Part shown: one piece after another, positions 48,987-61,081 of the stretch
Layout: the number at the start of each line of letters is the position of its first letter
Position numbering within the stretch: position 1 is the stretch's first letter
Source of the DNA: Nautilus pompilius
Taxonomy: Eukaryota > Mollusca > Cephalopoda > Nautilida > Nautilidae
Length of the DNA: 64,000 nucleotides
Assembly (NCBI GenBank): GCA_018389105.1
Contig: JACATO010002132.1
Coordinates: forward strand, 62,001 to 126,000
Reading direction: 5' to 3'
Made by a program: the position numbers and the translations under genes
The notes under the pieces: model-generated
Told to the model about the DNA's origin: nothing
Seen by the model: the letters and a program-made list of their open reading frames with translations, nothing else
Databases searched by the model: none

Positions 48987-50214
48987 AGGAGAGAGAGAGA
49001 GATGGAGAGAAGGAGAGAGAGAGAGAGTCGAAAAGGAAGGATCGGGGAAAGAGTTCGACAAGGAGGATGAAGACAGACCAACTACGAAGCATTTTTGAAC
49101 GACCTTGCAAAGGATCGTCCCTGAACTGCCTTTCACGCTGCTACGGGATTTTTTTGTACAAGTTCTCTCTGAATGCATCGGGTTATTTAAAACTGTCCCA
49201 GGCATGCGGATGGTTGCCGACACGCTGAACAGAACCTGGTGACACGACCAAGGCACACCCTGACTAAAGCGAAACCTGAAACTTGATGCGTGTAGGAAAA
49301 GGCATCCTTAGCGTCAACGAAACTATAAGCACACTTTGAAAAGATTCATTAGTATGTATTAGAATGTTGTTTGTTGTTGTTGTTGTTTTTCATTATTTAC
49401 ATAAGCCTTACACATCCCGCCCCTTAAGGCTCTGAACGTTAGATGTCCGCCAGCTAGCCTTGGCGCTCCACCCATTCTCTGGTCTGCGACATCTCCAGCT
49501 CTAACTCTTCCCGACAGATATTGAGTATTCTTCTGGTTAGATGATCACGCGGGTCTATATCGTAGTCTGATGGTAATACCGGATCGAATCAGGATCCACA
49601 GAATTATCTGTAATGAATAAATTAATTAATACAGGTGTGTGTGTGTGTGTTGTGTGTGTGCGTGCAAGAGCCCTCGGAGACCTTCTTCTATCGCCGTGAC
49701 CGACATTACAGACTTTCTAGTCCGCTCACATTTGCGGTCCATTATAAGCCTGACATTATAAGCGAGGAATGCTTCTGTTGGAGTTATCTCAGGTGTGTTT
49801 GAGCGCAGTTGTGGGTGGGAGGGGAGGGGTTGTCGCTATTTATACGTAAAATGGCGGGCAGAAATTAGAACTTCCAGGTGCTGGTTGAAGCGAGTTAGCG
49901 GTAAACGTGGGCTGTCGATGGGAGGAATCCCGGTAAGTGGGTCACGCGTCGGGTGAAAAACAAACGAGGTGGGGACGGAAGGCGGGGAGATAAGAGAATA
50001 CAGAAGGGGAGAGAATCGGAATGAACTCCCGCCGGGCCTCGCGAGCCGGAGAGATTTCCGATATTTCACACATTAAAAACGAGAGCGACTTTGCCGTGCG
50101 GAGAAGTCCGTAGAACGGTCTTTCATCTGACGAGCTCTGGCCGTCGTCAGGTTTCGGCTCTTACTGTTTTTTTTTTTTTTTCTTTCTTCCAATGACTTTC
50201 CGTGAATCCGTTCC
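48002..50214. other. Intergenic DNA, no gene seen
   Basis: Contains a (CTG)n run (48771-48790), a GA tract (48944-49028), (TG)n (49635-49660) and poly-T. Frames opened by the GA tract give Glu/Arg or Ser/Leu peptides only. A stretch at 49430-49610 looks like part of a dispersed repeat but I cannot classify it. Confidence 0.5.
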
Positions 50215-50775
50215 TTAGAGAGAGGAGAGAGGAGAGAGAGAGAGAGAGAGAGAGATGACGTCATTAGAGAGAGATGGAGAGAGATGACGTCATTACAGAG
50301 AGATGACATCATTACATAGAGAGATGACGTCATTACAGAGAGATGGAGAGATGACATCATTACAGAGAGAGATGACGTCATTAGAGAGAGATAGAGAGAG
50401 ATGACATCATTACAGAGAGAGATGACGTCATTACAGAGAGATGGAGAGAAGATGACATCATTACAGAGAGAGATGACGTCATTAGAGAGAGATAGAGAGA
50501 TGACATCATTACAGAGAGAGATGACGTCATTACAGAGAGAGATGACGTCATTAGAGAGAGATAGAGAGATGACATCATTACATAGAGAGATGACGTCATT
50601 ACAGAGAGATGGAGAGATGACATCATTACAGAGAGAGATGACGTCATTAGAGAGAGAGATAGAGAGATGACATCATTACAGAGAGAGATGACGTCATTAC
50701 AGAGAGATGGAGAGAAGATGACATCATTACAGAGAGAGAGAGAGAGAGAGAGAAGGAGAGAGAGAGAGAGAGAGA
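50215..50775. repeat. CRE-bearing minisatellite, locus 2 (inverted orientation)
   Basis: Tandem units GAGAGATGACGTCATTACAG and GAGATGACATCATTAGAG in alternation, ending in pure GA (50730-50775). By my count there are 11 perfect TGACGTCA octamers and about 9 TGACATCA variants. Reverse-complemented, the unit reads CTCTCTGTAATGACGTCATC, so it is the same family as the other loci on the opposite strand. Confidence 0.92.
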
Positions 50776-51002
50776 GACGAGTAGAGAAACGCGTTTTGAA
50801 TACTCGACATCGAGCAAGTGGCGAACATGCCCGACCGTTTTGGAACGGAGGGAGCCTCGTTCCCCCGCCATATCGTGCCTCTCTGAAGGGGAGGTAATCC
50901 GATTTATCCGTCTGATTAATTCTACGCACAACTTCACCTTTTAACTATGTATAATTTTAATGATAAAGATAACACACTAGTATGGTAACTTTATAAGCTG
51001 TC

Positions 51003-51060
<58 letters not shown>

Positions 51061-51417
51061 GGTTCTCACTCATTTTAACCGAATATCTGCAACAAAGGAC
51101 GCATATGGTTTCTTCAGATGTTGCTGGAGTATTTTCACTCGCAGTCTGTTCTGCCGGCCTGAAATCGTTTTAAATAAGCTGTCGTCAGCGCGTCTCTCCC
51201 CCTCCCTACCCCACCCCTTCCCGAACTTACATGTGGTTTTTGACCCCCCCTACTCACCTAGTTTATCGGATCCCCACCACACCCCCACTTAACACAAGAG
51301 TCGACACTTTCCTTCAGTCCTTTTCATAAATGCCAGAGAGAGAAATAGGTGACTGCGACACATGAACACAGCGATATGCAGGCTGTAAACATAACAACAA
51401 CAACAACAACAATAATA

Positions 51418-51458
<41 letters not shown>

Positions 51459-52849
51459 GAAATAGAATTTAAAATAATATTAATAATAATAATAATAATT
51501 CGAAATAAACAAGTTTTTTTTAAAAAAATTAAATAATACTTTCCATAAATTACCCATAAGGCTCAGCGAGATACGTCCGGAAAGAAAGTGGCGTCGTTGG
51601 TTCCTTCCCGGTTCTTTCACGTGATTCCACCCCCTCCCCCCCCCAAGAAAAAGTACAACGAACCGGGAGCTATTAGAGCTTATCTCCCAGCAAACGAACG
51701 ATGGCGAAGTGACAGGACTTCAACTCGCAGTGATATACGATAGCAAACTCCGGCCGGTCGCGACGAAGATCCAGCAGTAATAAACGTGTCGGCGTATCCC
51801 GCCATTAGCGCGGGGGCAGCCATCAGCCCTGACGGTTTAACCGCACGGAGAGAGAGAGAGGAGGCCGATTGAGCGACAAGATCGGATCGGGTCGCTTTAC
51901 GGAGATCTAAGTCACGCTCCGGTGAATTTTATTGCTTGAGGGGGGGGGGAGGAAAATAAAGAGGTTGTAGGCGGTATTAAACAAACCTGTAATTCTGTTG
52001 ACAAATGCTACTCAGGAACGAACTTATACGTTGTCCTGTTTTTCTTTCCTATTATTTATTTTGCAGGTTTGCTCTCGGCACTTAAATACTCTCTCCCGTC
52101 GCCGCACATTGAAAATAGTTTTTGCCATTTCGTTAAATGGAGACATTTAGACTCCCTCCCACCCCAGCTCTGCTGTACGCCGAAGCAGAGTTCTACTGAC
52201 GGTGTCGGAGGACGGAATGTAAAGCTTCCTGTCGAAACGAAAACTAAAATCACAAGACACTTTAGGAACAGCGACAACAAATCAACGTTAAACGTATTTC
52301 CACCTTCGTTTGCTCTGTTTTGTTTTAACCGTACATTTAACAGCGAATCTAGTAGACTGAAGCGAATTCATCGCCTGGCAGCATCTTGGTGGGAAGGATA
52401 ATCATGGACGTCCATGGCTCGTAACTGTTTTCTTCTTTTCTTACCACTAAGATGACGGGAGACTACGACTGCCCAAGCCTGAATAAGCCCCATAACATTG
52501 GACAACAAAATGAAACTTCTTGTCTGCCACCGAGTCATATGTGGGTGATCTTAGCTAAATTTTGGGTGCTGGTTTTAAATCTGAAGTCAGAATTTGCTAG
52601 GACGTCAGGTTTTTCAGATTTGCATAAGGAGGAATTCCACCAGTAACGCTATATTATGAGTTATGTTATATGAACTATATAAAGCTTGAACAATAATATT
52701 TGGTATTCATATGTTTAATGTGAAACATATTTGCCATGATCAGGCAACAGATGCATGCATGAGAAAGACTGATAAAAGCAGTATGGAAGATATGGAACGC
52801 GTTTAACTTACAGAGTAGGTACATTCCAAAGTTCAAAAATGTTTCAAAC
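50776..52849. other. Intergenic DNA, no gene seen
   Basis: Holds (ATT)n at 51006-51060, a back-to-back (AAC)n(AAT)n and (ATT)n pair at 51388-51460, and C and G runs. CpG-rich to about 52400, then AT-richer towards the fossil element at 52850. No family motif in any frame. Confidence 0.55.
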
Positions 52850-53770
52850 ACTTGTTCTTGCGCTTATGTGAGGTATCAGTCTCCCTCTGGAGGAACCAAC
52901 AGTAATCACCCATCATGTTGAGATTGAATTTGCCCTGATATCTACTTTACATCACCTTTGTGTCTTGGTGGAATCTTTTACCATGCTCATCACTGACAAC
53001 CCCTAGATTGGTTGGAGAAAAAAAATCAGATGCGAATGCAGAAAATGCATCTTCAGAGACATCCTGGCCCCATTCGCTGATACGCCATTAGCATGTTTTA
53101 CACATACTCAGCATAGTGCTCAGCTCTATATTTGCCAAGAAAGTTTTGTACAACTAGAATAAATGCTTCTCATGCTGCAGACTCCTGTGGGTTCAGCTTA
53201 TTTTTTGAATCTGTCATCACGCATGAGTTCTCGAATTTCGGGCCCCATAAAAATTCCTTCTTTGAGTTTAGCTTCACCTTTATCAGCACCAAACTTCTCT
53301 CTTAGGTACTTGAAGCCATCATCGTCTTTATCCACGGCTTTGACAAAGTTTTTCATAAGGCCGAGTTTGGTATGAAGTGGGGGAAGGCAGATATTCTGAG
53401 GGTCTACCAATGGCAAATGTTGCACATTGTAGTACCTGCTAACTATAGGTTCCTATCGCATAGACAAGTCTTTTCGAGTGTAATGGTTGGCATCATCACG
53501 GCTGTTCCAAAGACACAAGAAACATGCGTGTTTTATGTACTCTAGCTGCAATCCGAGGAGAGAGATAACTTTGAGATCACCACAAATTTTTCCATTTATG
53601 ATCCGAATAACTCGTCACTTTCAAAAGGAGTTCCTTCGACTCGTATGTCTCTCCCAAGCCTACTGCATGAGCTATAGGAACCGAAGGGTTTTGGCTACCA
53701 TGATGTAACAGCACAGCTTTAAGGCTTAGTTTGCTACAGTCTACGAATAACCTCCATTCATCAGTCACGT
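52850..53770 (-). mobile_element. Fossil of a second unnamed multicopy invertebrate gene/element
   Basis: The minus strand carries, in order, TDEWRLFVDCSKLSLKAVLL, HAVGLGETYESKELLLK, LPPLHTKLGLMKNFVKAV, then KYLREKFGADKGEAKLKEGI and FMGPEIRELM, and lastly RFHQDTKV and GDYCWFLQRE. These match a protein present in large copy number in arthropod, cnidarian and other invertebrate assemblies and annotated only as uncharacterised. The copy is decayed at several points. Left and right borders coincide with a change from CpG-poor to CpG-rich sequence. The family's mobility mechanism is unknown to me. Confidence 0.7.
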
Positions 53771-56700
53771 GCCATAACTAAAAAAAAACGTGACGTCCAA
53801 GAGCAAAACGGTTTTCAGAAGCAAGCATGACGGTGTCCCGGTGGCAGAATCATTGTTGTCCTGTGTTGTCAGCCTAAACACGAGCTGCGTCACCGACGAC
53901 GACTTTCTCGAGGAATCGGTCAGCACGAGTTCCTGGATCAGCCGACGCTGGTTCAGTGTGACACTATCCGCGGATCTTTTCTTTGAGGTGCACCGAAGGA
54001 GAACGGACACCGGTCGGAATTAAAAACGAAATGAACACCCGGTGCGTCCATCGTAGTATATTATGGTCGTCGTCTCAGATCTACGGGACAGACGAACTGA
54101 CGATTTCTTAGAAAACGCCGCCTATTGTTCGCGTTAAGTTGGGTAGTTTTTCTTTGCCTTTTTTTTCCCCCTTAAAATACCTGCCACCGTTTCGTAGACG
54201 CGAAGACCGGCCGGTGATATCTGGAGCGATTTTCCTTCGTCTTGATATCTGATTGAGTTGGTTTTTTTTTTCTCGTATCGATGTGTATCGCCGATTTTTA
54301 GATATATTTTTTTTTTTAGTGGATAAGGCATCTTCAAAGAGACGAACACGATCGGGTCCCGTCGAGCCGACATCCTGCTACCCCGCCAGACTATCCGCCG
54401 GCCCCACTCAATTCTGCATAATTCAGCTGCTTGTTCCCCATCCCTCCCAGCCTCTGTTTTCCTTTTATGGTGTTCCGAGATGTAAGCCGCCGAGCACCCC
54501 CACCTATTTTGGATTTATTCTGATGTTTGCTGTTCACTGAGCGAACAAACAAGCTCCCTCAGAGGTAATGGTTTCCAGGAAGGCCCGCTCTGCAAGGAGC
54601 CTCTGTCTCAGTCCGATACTGTTGATCCCCGTCCAGGGTCTCACACGATGGCACTTCCCGAAGTACGGCCCACTTATGCGCAGTCTGCAACTCATCCAAT
54701 TGATCTCCAGTCACGGTCTGCTCCGCTGTGGCCCGACTCGGGTATCTCATCCCATCTGGGCCTGATGCTTAATTCTTCTTAATCGTCTTAAGCGTGGCCT
54801 ATAGCCTTCCTAGTGTCACCGGCTTCCTCCTCCCCCCCCCGCTCGCTTTTTCTACCTCTCCCAGCGATTTTATACTGTTGTCCAGGTAGCAGCTGTCATC
54901 TCGTTGCCATTGGCTGTAACTGGCTCCGGTTTTATTTCGGCCTGGTGTTTTGACCTGATCTTGGCCTCACGCTGCTGCCTCTTCAAATCCTCAAAATCTT
55001 CAAGCCCTGGGATCCATGGGCTGCCTGATTGAACTGCCCCCCCCCACACACTAATCTCAGCATCAGCCTTTTTCTTCTATCCTGGCGCTAGTGTAGTCTC
55101 TATCTCCCCACTAATCTCTTTCCCTTAATCTTATATCAAAACCCGGGGGTTTTCTTGCTTAATGCTGTCTCCTTGATTGTGCTGCCCATCAGCGGAAGGA
55201 GCAGTTCCCACTTGACGTCCAGCAGTGCTGTAAAAGACCCCCAGATGTTTAATTAGGAATTACTACCGATGCGACAACTTACTCTTGTAACAGCTGACCC
55301 GGGTGGTCTCCCTTACCTTCATAAATTCCTCCAGTCTCAACTCAAACAAAGGTGTTGGTGGTTGTATTATCTGCTAATTGGTCCTGACTTTTCCCTTCGC
55401 CTTATCAACGGCATTACGATTAATTACCGAACCCCCGCTTCGATTATCTATCCTATTGTCACCATCGGGGTTTAATGGGTTGTTTTCTGTTTTTTTTGGA
55501 GATATCAGGTGGCTTGACTTGGTCTCGAGCCTATCACTGACCAAGCTTTTACGCTATTTCATAATATCGTATCCGTAAGCAGTAGCGGATTGACGGACGA
55601 GTCCATGGGGGCCCGGACATTTAGGGGGCGCAGGGGGGGGGATTAGTCTAGCACTGCTATGGCGGAAGGAAAAGCAATACATTAAATACATATATATTTA
55701 ACATATTAATGACAGAATGCAATTTCTAAGTGTTTCAAGTGCCTCGTACATTTCATAACGGTTTCGTTACTTAAAAAGGCAAATATTTAAATATGTAAAA
55801 TTAACTGAAAATCCCCGACATAGGCCGTCTACGTTGAACCACGATTGGCGCTTTTATCACATGTCGTATTCCAATATGCAAATGAGTTCCTGTGCAGTTA
55901 GTCCGATGCGATCGTTGCGCGTCAGAACTCTCAGACGGTTTTTAAAAAGTCCCGCAGCGATGGGTCGGCGGTACTTGGTCCGGAGCGCTGAGAGGAAAGA
56001 GGGAAAGGAGGTTAGAGATGCTTCTCCGCCACAAATAATAGTGAACCAATATTTCGAGGAGAGATTGAGTAGGTCCTCGTCGGATGCGCAACGGGGAATC
56101 TGTTATGCGGAGCTGACTTATTTACTCACCATCTTTTTTTGAAATGTTAACGCTTTGCCCACAGACTTCTTTCGACTTGCCCTCCTCCCCCAAAACGAGG
56201 GATTCTTATCGGATGATTCGGCAACTGGAGAACAGCCCCCCTCCTCCTCCCAAACGCCTTTCCGAGCGTGAGAAAAGTTCAGAAACACCGAAAATGTGCC
56301 TCCATGGATGCGGAAGGATAAAGGCAGTCCATGTCCCGTCGTCGAGTATTTGTGAAGAATTTGCTGGGAGCCAGGAAAACGCAAACACAGCAGCAGCAAA
56401 ACCGCAACAATCCAAGTAATTATCGGTGATTGTGGATTAAGCGACTTCCGTCGACCTCTCTAATTGCCACGGCCACACACCAGGTGGAGCTGTGGCGCAG
56501 ATTCCATTTGAAGGCTCTGGGTCAGGACTTACAGTAAAATTTGGCCGACTGCCAGAAGATCTATCGAAAGACACGAACCAGTCACATGACCGGAACTGTG
56601 GGACATCCAGTTTAAAACGGCCGGTTTGCAGTTACAGAAAAGTGGCACCGGCCCGAATACAGCAGATCGGTTATTGCGGTGACCTGAAACATCAATTCTG

Positions 56701-57794
56701 TAATTTTGAAAATGCTGCTGAAAACACACGCAAGACTCACAAAATCATCAAACCGATCTAACCGGTGCCCGAAAAACGAGAGCAGTTTGCAGAGAATTGG
56801 GAGGACAATTTGAGATCTTACTTGAGGGAAGCCAGAAGATTCGTACTACATCATAACTGGCCCAGCTATTTGCTTGTCTTTATCGTCGACTGGATGCCTG
56901 CAGAATGATAAAGCGATCATCGCTTTGGAGTACCGTTGTATCCACGACTTGTTGGGCATCAATGAAATTCGAAAGCTTGCCGCAGTTTACCCCCAAATGA
57001 CTTCAAACGGAACTTTCCTGATGAACTCGTACAGTTCAGATTCTTTGTATGGGATGAACCAGCCAGACAATTCTCCAGCCAAACTGTTGCAAGTCAAAAG
57101 ACCAAAAAAAAAAAAAAAAAAAAATGGCTTTCAGTCGACATCCCCCATTGCTTTCAAAATTCTCCCGATTCTGCCAGTTACAGGCAGCGGGAGGACGACG
57201 CAAGTTCTCGACGGTGGCAGAAATTAAGTGAATCGAGGGATCAGCGATGCTTCGGGATGATAAGGAACTGCCATGTACTCATAATAGGGATGACAACTGC
57301 ATCTTATAAATAGTTCTTAACAAACGAGTCGACGAGATGACTAAGGTCTCGGGTTATTTTACGTTTATGGCGACTCAGCCAGTTTCCTGTGGTAAAATAG
57401 AGCACTTAATTCAGACGGGTCGTTTCGGTTTGAATTATTAGCAGTGCGGTGGGTAACCATCCAACAAGGTCAACTTATTACCGCATCTTGGATACATCCG
57501 TGTTTTTAATAAGGTGCGGGGAGACTCCCGACGTTCTTCGCTCTCCTCAGGGCCCCAATATAATTCTTAGTCCTCTTCTGGGCGTACAAGCAAAACTTTT
57601 GTATTATAATGATGCCTTGTCGCATCAGTAGACGCGGGGGGGTGGGGGGGTAGGGGGGTGGGAAGAAATTTCTGACCCTTCTGTCAGTGTAGATTTAATA
57701 GCGTTTTGGAAAAAAAAACAAACATGTTCCGCCCGGCTGCAACTTTCACGCGGTAACTTAAAACTAAATATGGTAGATAGTGAACGGCGAAATA
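53771..57794. other. Intergenic DNA, no gene recognised
   Basis: CpG-rich with many unconvincing frames. The stretch 54560-55030 is open on the minus strand over short segments (GLEDFEDLKRQQREAKI near 54970) and may be retroelement-derived, but no diagnostic motif is present. At 55580-55640 a G-rich stretch (GGATTGACGGACGAGTCC) resembles the terminus of a dispersed element. An A21 run lies at about 57103-57124. Confidence 0.45.
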
Positions 57795-57900
57795 AAGATG
57801 GCGCGTCAGTCTAGTAGCAGAGGCCGCTAGACTGTTAAAGTCGTGGGCCTGAGTTCGAATCTCCGTCGGGGTTTGGCTCACCCTCTCCCTCCCTCGTAGG
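57795..57900 (+). mobile_element. tRNA-derived SINE head
   Basis: GATGGCGCGTCAGTCTAGTA (A-box-like) followed by CCTGAGTTCGAATCTCCGTC (strong B box). The 80-bp distance is long for a tRNA and there is no clean acceptor stem, so this is a SINE head. A CCCTC-rich body follows, ending before the GAT repeat at about 57938. Confidence 0.55.
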
Positions 57901-58789
57901 GGCCCTCTTCTCCAGTCATTTAGAAAAAGAGAGAGAGATGATGATGATGATGATTTCTAGCGCTGGGTTCGAGGCCTCGCAGGGTTTCTTCCCAGAATTC
58001 ACAGCGTCAAATGGCAGGTAGCGGAAGAGATAGTATAAACAGTAAGAAAATACATGAACACGTCGATTCGACCCGAGTTGCCTAATAATTCATCGGGAAA
58101 TGCTAAACACAGTAGTAAGTCGTATTGTGCGTTAATTTCCAGAGTGAGCACATTAAAAAGAAAAAAGAAAATTCCTTGCCCTATTTATTTCAGAATTTTG
58201 GCTTTAAATGATAGATTATTTTACGATAAACACTTGGAAACAGCCTCCGGGGAGCGCGCGACTGTCAACGTAAGCAGAGCTGTGCCCCCTGTTCACGGCA
58301 TCAACTCAACCAACACCTCCGTCCGGCACGGTTCGAGTCTCAGAACTAGAGCTGAACGATAATGTATTTTTTTTATTTTTTTTTTAAAGCCAGTCACAGA
58401 TTTGATTCTGAATAATTATGCGGCCGCGAGTGAGTGGCTGCGAACATTCTAAAATATGTTAACCAGAGAAGGTGAAGGGTTAGACCCGGTTGGTAGTGGT
58501 TACAGCAACCGTTGATTTCCTAATCGTACAGGAGATAGCCTTCAAACCACGTGCGACGCCGTTTAATTAGAAATTATGTACTTAACCCTGTAACGACGAG
58601 CTCCGGTCTTTCTCTGCGATCACAAGGTTAACCACACCAGTGAAACATATGGAGCTGATTACACAACACACATCCCGCCAGTAGCGGGATGGAGACGGCA
58701 GCCCCAAATCCACCCCGGACAGGCGGAGGATGTATCATTTTCGTACGTTGACTTTGAATACATATAATGTTCTTTCTCTATATATATAT
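57901..58789. other. No feature recognised
   Basis: Unique-looking sequence with a short (GAT)n at 57938-57952 and poly-T near 58365-58385. Confidence 0.5.
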
Positions 58790-58978
58790 ATGAACTGACG
58801 TCATTTGTTTCTCTCTGTACCGACGTCATATCTCTCTGTACTGACGTCATATCTCTCTCTGTACTGACGTCATATCTCTCTGTACTGACGTCATATCTCT
58901 CTCTGTACCGACGTCATATCTCTCTCTCTCTGTACCGACGTCATATCTCTCTCTCTGTACTAACGTCATCTCTCTCTC
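58790..58978. repeat. CRE-bearing minisatellite, locus 3
   Basis: Eight units of CTCTCTGTA(C/T)(T/C)GACGTCATAT, four of them with perfect TGACGTCA, the others CGACGTCA or TAACGTCA. It ends in CTCTCTCGCGCGCGCACACAC. Confidence 0.92.
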
Positions 58979-59829
58979 GCGCGCGCACACACCTAGAAAT
59001 TTGGGGGATCAGATTCAGTTTCTCAGCCGTTTCCCCCCCCCAGTGTTTTCACTTTTGTCAGTAATAACCTGATGCCTTTGTACTAATTAATCACCAGCTA
59101 ATACAAAATACTTTTTTTTTCTGAAGTAAACACGGTTTTTCATTTATTTATTACGGTTTCCTTGTTAAAAGCCAGCCATTAATCAATCCGCCAGCCGGTA
59201 GTTCAACACGATACCTTAGAACCAGCCTAACCCCTTTCCGCCTCCCTGTACAAGTGCCGTTGTGGTAGTCTTTCCGGTTAGTAGCCCGACCACTTCCTCC
59301 CACCGCAAATTCTCTTTTTTTGATAATGGCGGATCTGTCGGTTACGACTTCACGAGCCGCCACAAAGCCACACTGACATTATTCGTGACTGGGTGGATGG
59401 CGAACCTATACTATTTATAGAGAAAGATGCGATCTACATTCTGGACCGTGTGTTGTTTTTGCGAAGTTATCTTCGTCAGTTTTCCGTCGTTAGCAGCTCA
59501 TTTGAAAATACTGCTTAACTAGCTTGGCCACCACGCCATCCTCTTCTGGCTTACGTCTCTGAGATGCTTTCAGACCTCGAAAGTCAGAGACTTTTTTTTT
59601 TTAAATGTAAATTGAATAAAAACGAATACGTAGATCACGGACGATTTTTTTCTTTTACATTCATCTCCGGAAGTTGCCAGACCTCCCTTCCTCCGCCTTG
59701 GTCCACCCTGTCGATTATTTCAGCCCGTGGCGTGACCAGAAACCCTATCCGGGTGGGGTTAGAGTTGCGCTGCACCGGAAGCAATCTCCGGGGTAAAAAA
59801 TGCCTGGCGCTCTCTCCCTCCCTCCCTCT
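58979..59829. other. Spacer between two CRE arrays, nothing recognised
   Basis: An 850-bp non-repetitive, CpG-containing stretch with poly-C and poly-T runs. No gene motif. Confidence 0.5.
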
Positions 59830-61036
59830 CTCTCTGTACTTTCGTCATATGTTTCTCTCTGTACCGACGTCATATCTCTCTCTGTACTGACGTCACATGT
59901 TTCTCTCTGTACTGACGTCATATGTTTCTTTCTGTACTGACGTCATATGTTTCTCTCTCTTGTACTGACGTCATATCTCTCTGTCCTGACGTCATATGTT
60001 TCTCTCTATACCGACGATATATCTCTCTCTGTACTGACGTCATATCTCTCTGTACTGACGTCATATCTCTGTCCTGACGTCATATGTTTCTCTCTGTACC
60101 GACGTCATATGTTTCTCTCTGTACTGACGTCATATGTTTCTCTCTATACTGACGTCATATCTCTCTGTCCTGACGTCATATGTTTCTCTCTGTACCGACG
60201 TCATATGTTTCTCTCTGTACCGACGTCATATCTCTCTCTGTACTGACGTCATATCTCTCTCTGTACTGACGTCATATGTTTCTCTCTGTACCGACGTCAT
60301 ATGTTTCTCTCTGTACTGACGTCATATGTTTCTCTCTATACCGACGTCATATCTCTCTCTGTACTGACGTCATATCTCTCTGTCCTGACGTCATATGTTT
60401 CTCTCTCTTTGTACTGACGTCATATGTTTCTCTCTTACCGACGTCATATCTCTCTCTGTACTGACGTCACATGTTTCTCTCTGTACTGACGTCATATCTC
60501 TCTCTGTACTGACGTCATATCTCTGTCCTGACGTCATATGTTTCTCTCTATACCGACGATATATCTCTCTCTGTACTGACGTCATATCTCTCTGTACTGA
60601 CGTCATATCTCTGTCCTGACGTCATATGTTTCTCTCTGTACCGACGTCATATGTTTCTCTCTGTACTGACGTCATATGTTTCTCTCTATACTGACGTCAT
60701 ATCTCTCTGTCCTGACGTCATATGTTTCTCTCTGTACCGACGTCATATGTTTCTCTCTGTACCGACGTCATATCTCTCTCTGTACTGACGTCATATCTCT
60801 CTCTGTACTGACGTCATATGTTTCTCTCTGTACCGACGTCATATGTTTCTCTCTGTACTGACGTCATATGTTTCTCTCTATACCGACGTCATATCTCTCT
60901 CTGTACTGACGTCATATCTCTCTGTCCTGACGTCATATGTTTCTCTCTCTTTGTACTGACGTCATATGTTTCTCTCTATACCGACGTCATATCTCTCTCT
61001 GTACTGACGTCATGTCTCTCTCTCTTTGAACTAACT

Positions 61037-61080
<44 letters not shown>
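59830..61080. repeat. CRE-bearing minisatellite, locus 4 (main array)
   Basis: About 50 units of 21, 23 or 25 bp: a (G)TTTCTCTCTGTA or CTCTCTGTA spacer and CTGACGTCAT, CCGACGTCAT or CCTGACGTCAT. I count about 47 GACGTCA cores, some 34 of them perfect TGACGTCA palindromes. A 542-bp higher-order unit is present twice in tandem. The array ends in a pure CT run (61035-61080). Open frames here (for example TDVISLSVLTSYVSL) only reflect unit length and lack of stops. Confidence 0.96.

Positions 61081-61081
<1 letters not shown>

Noticed and set aside
50381-50929. Frames with MTSSLSVMMSSL repeats
   Set aside because: Translations of the inverted CRE array; both strands are open at once.
54400-55030. 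Possible retroelement coding remains
   Set aside because: Short open segments only, with no protease, reverse transcriptase or nucleic-acid-binding motif; left as unclassified intergenic DNA.
40680-57900. Possible tRNA genes at 40.7, 45.2, 47.3 and 57.8 kb
   Set aside because: A and B boxes are present but arm pairing and spacing do not give a cloverleaf. One copy has a SINE body, tail and target-site duplication, so all are better read as SINE heads.
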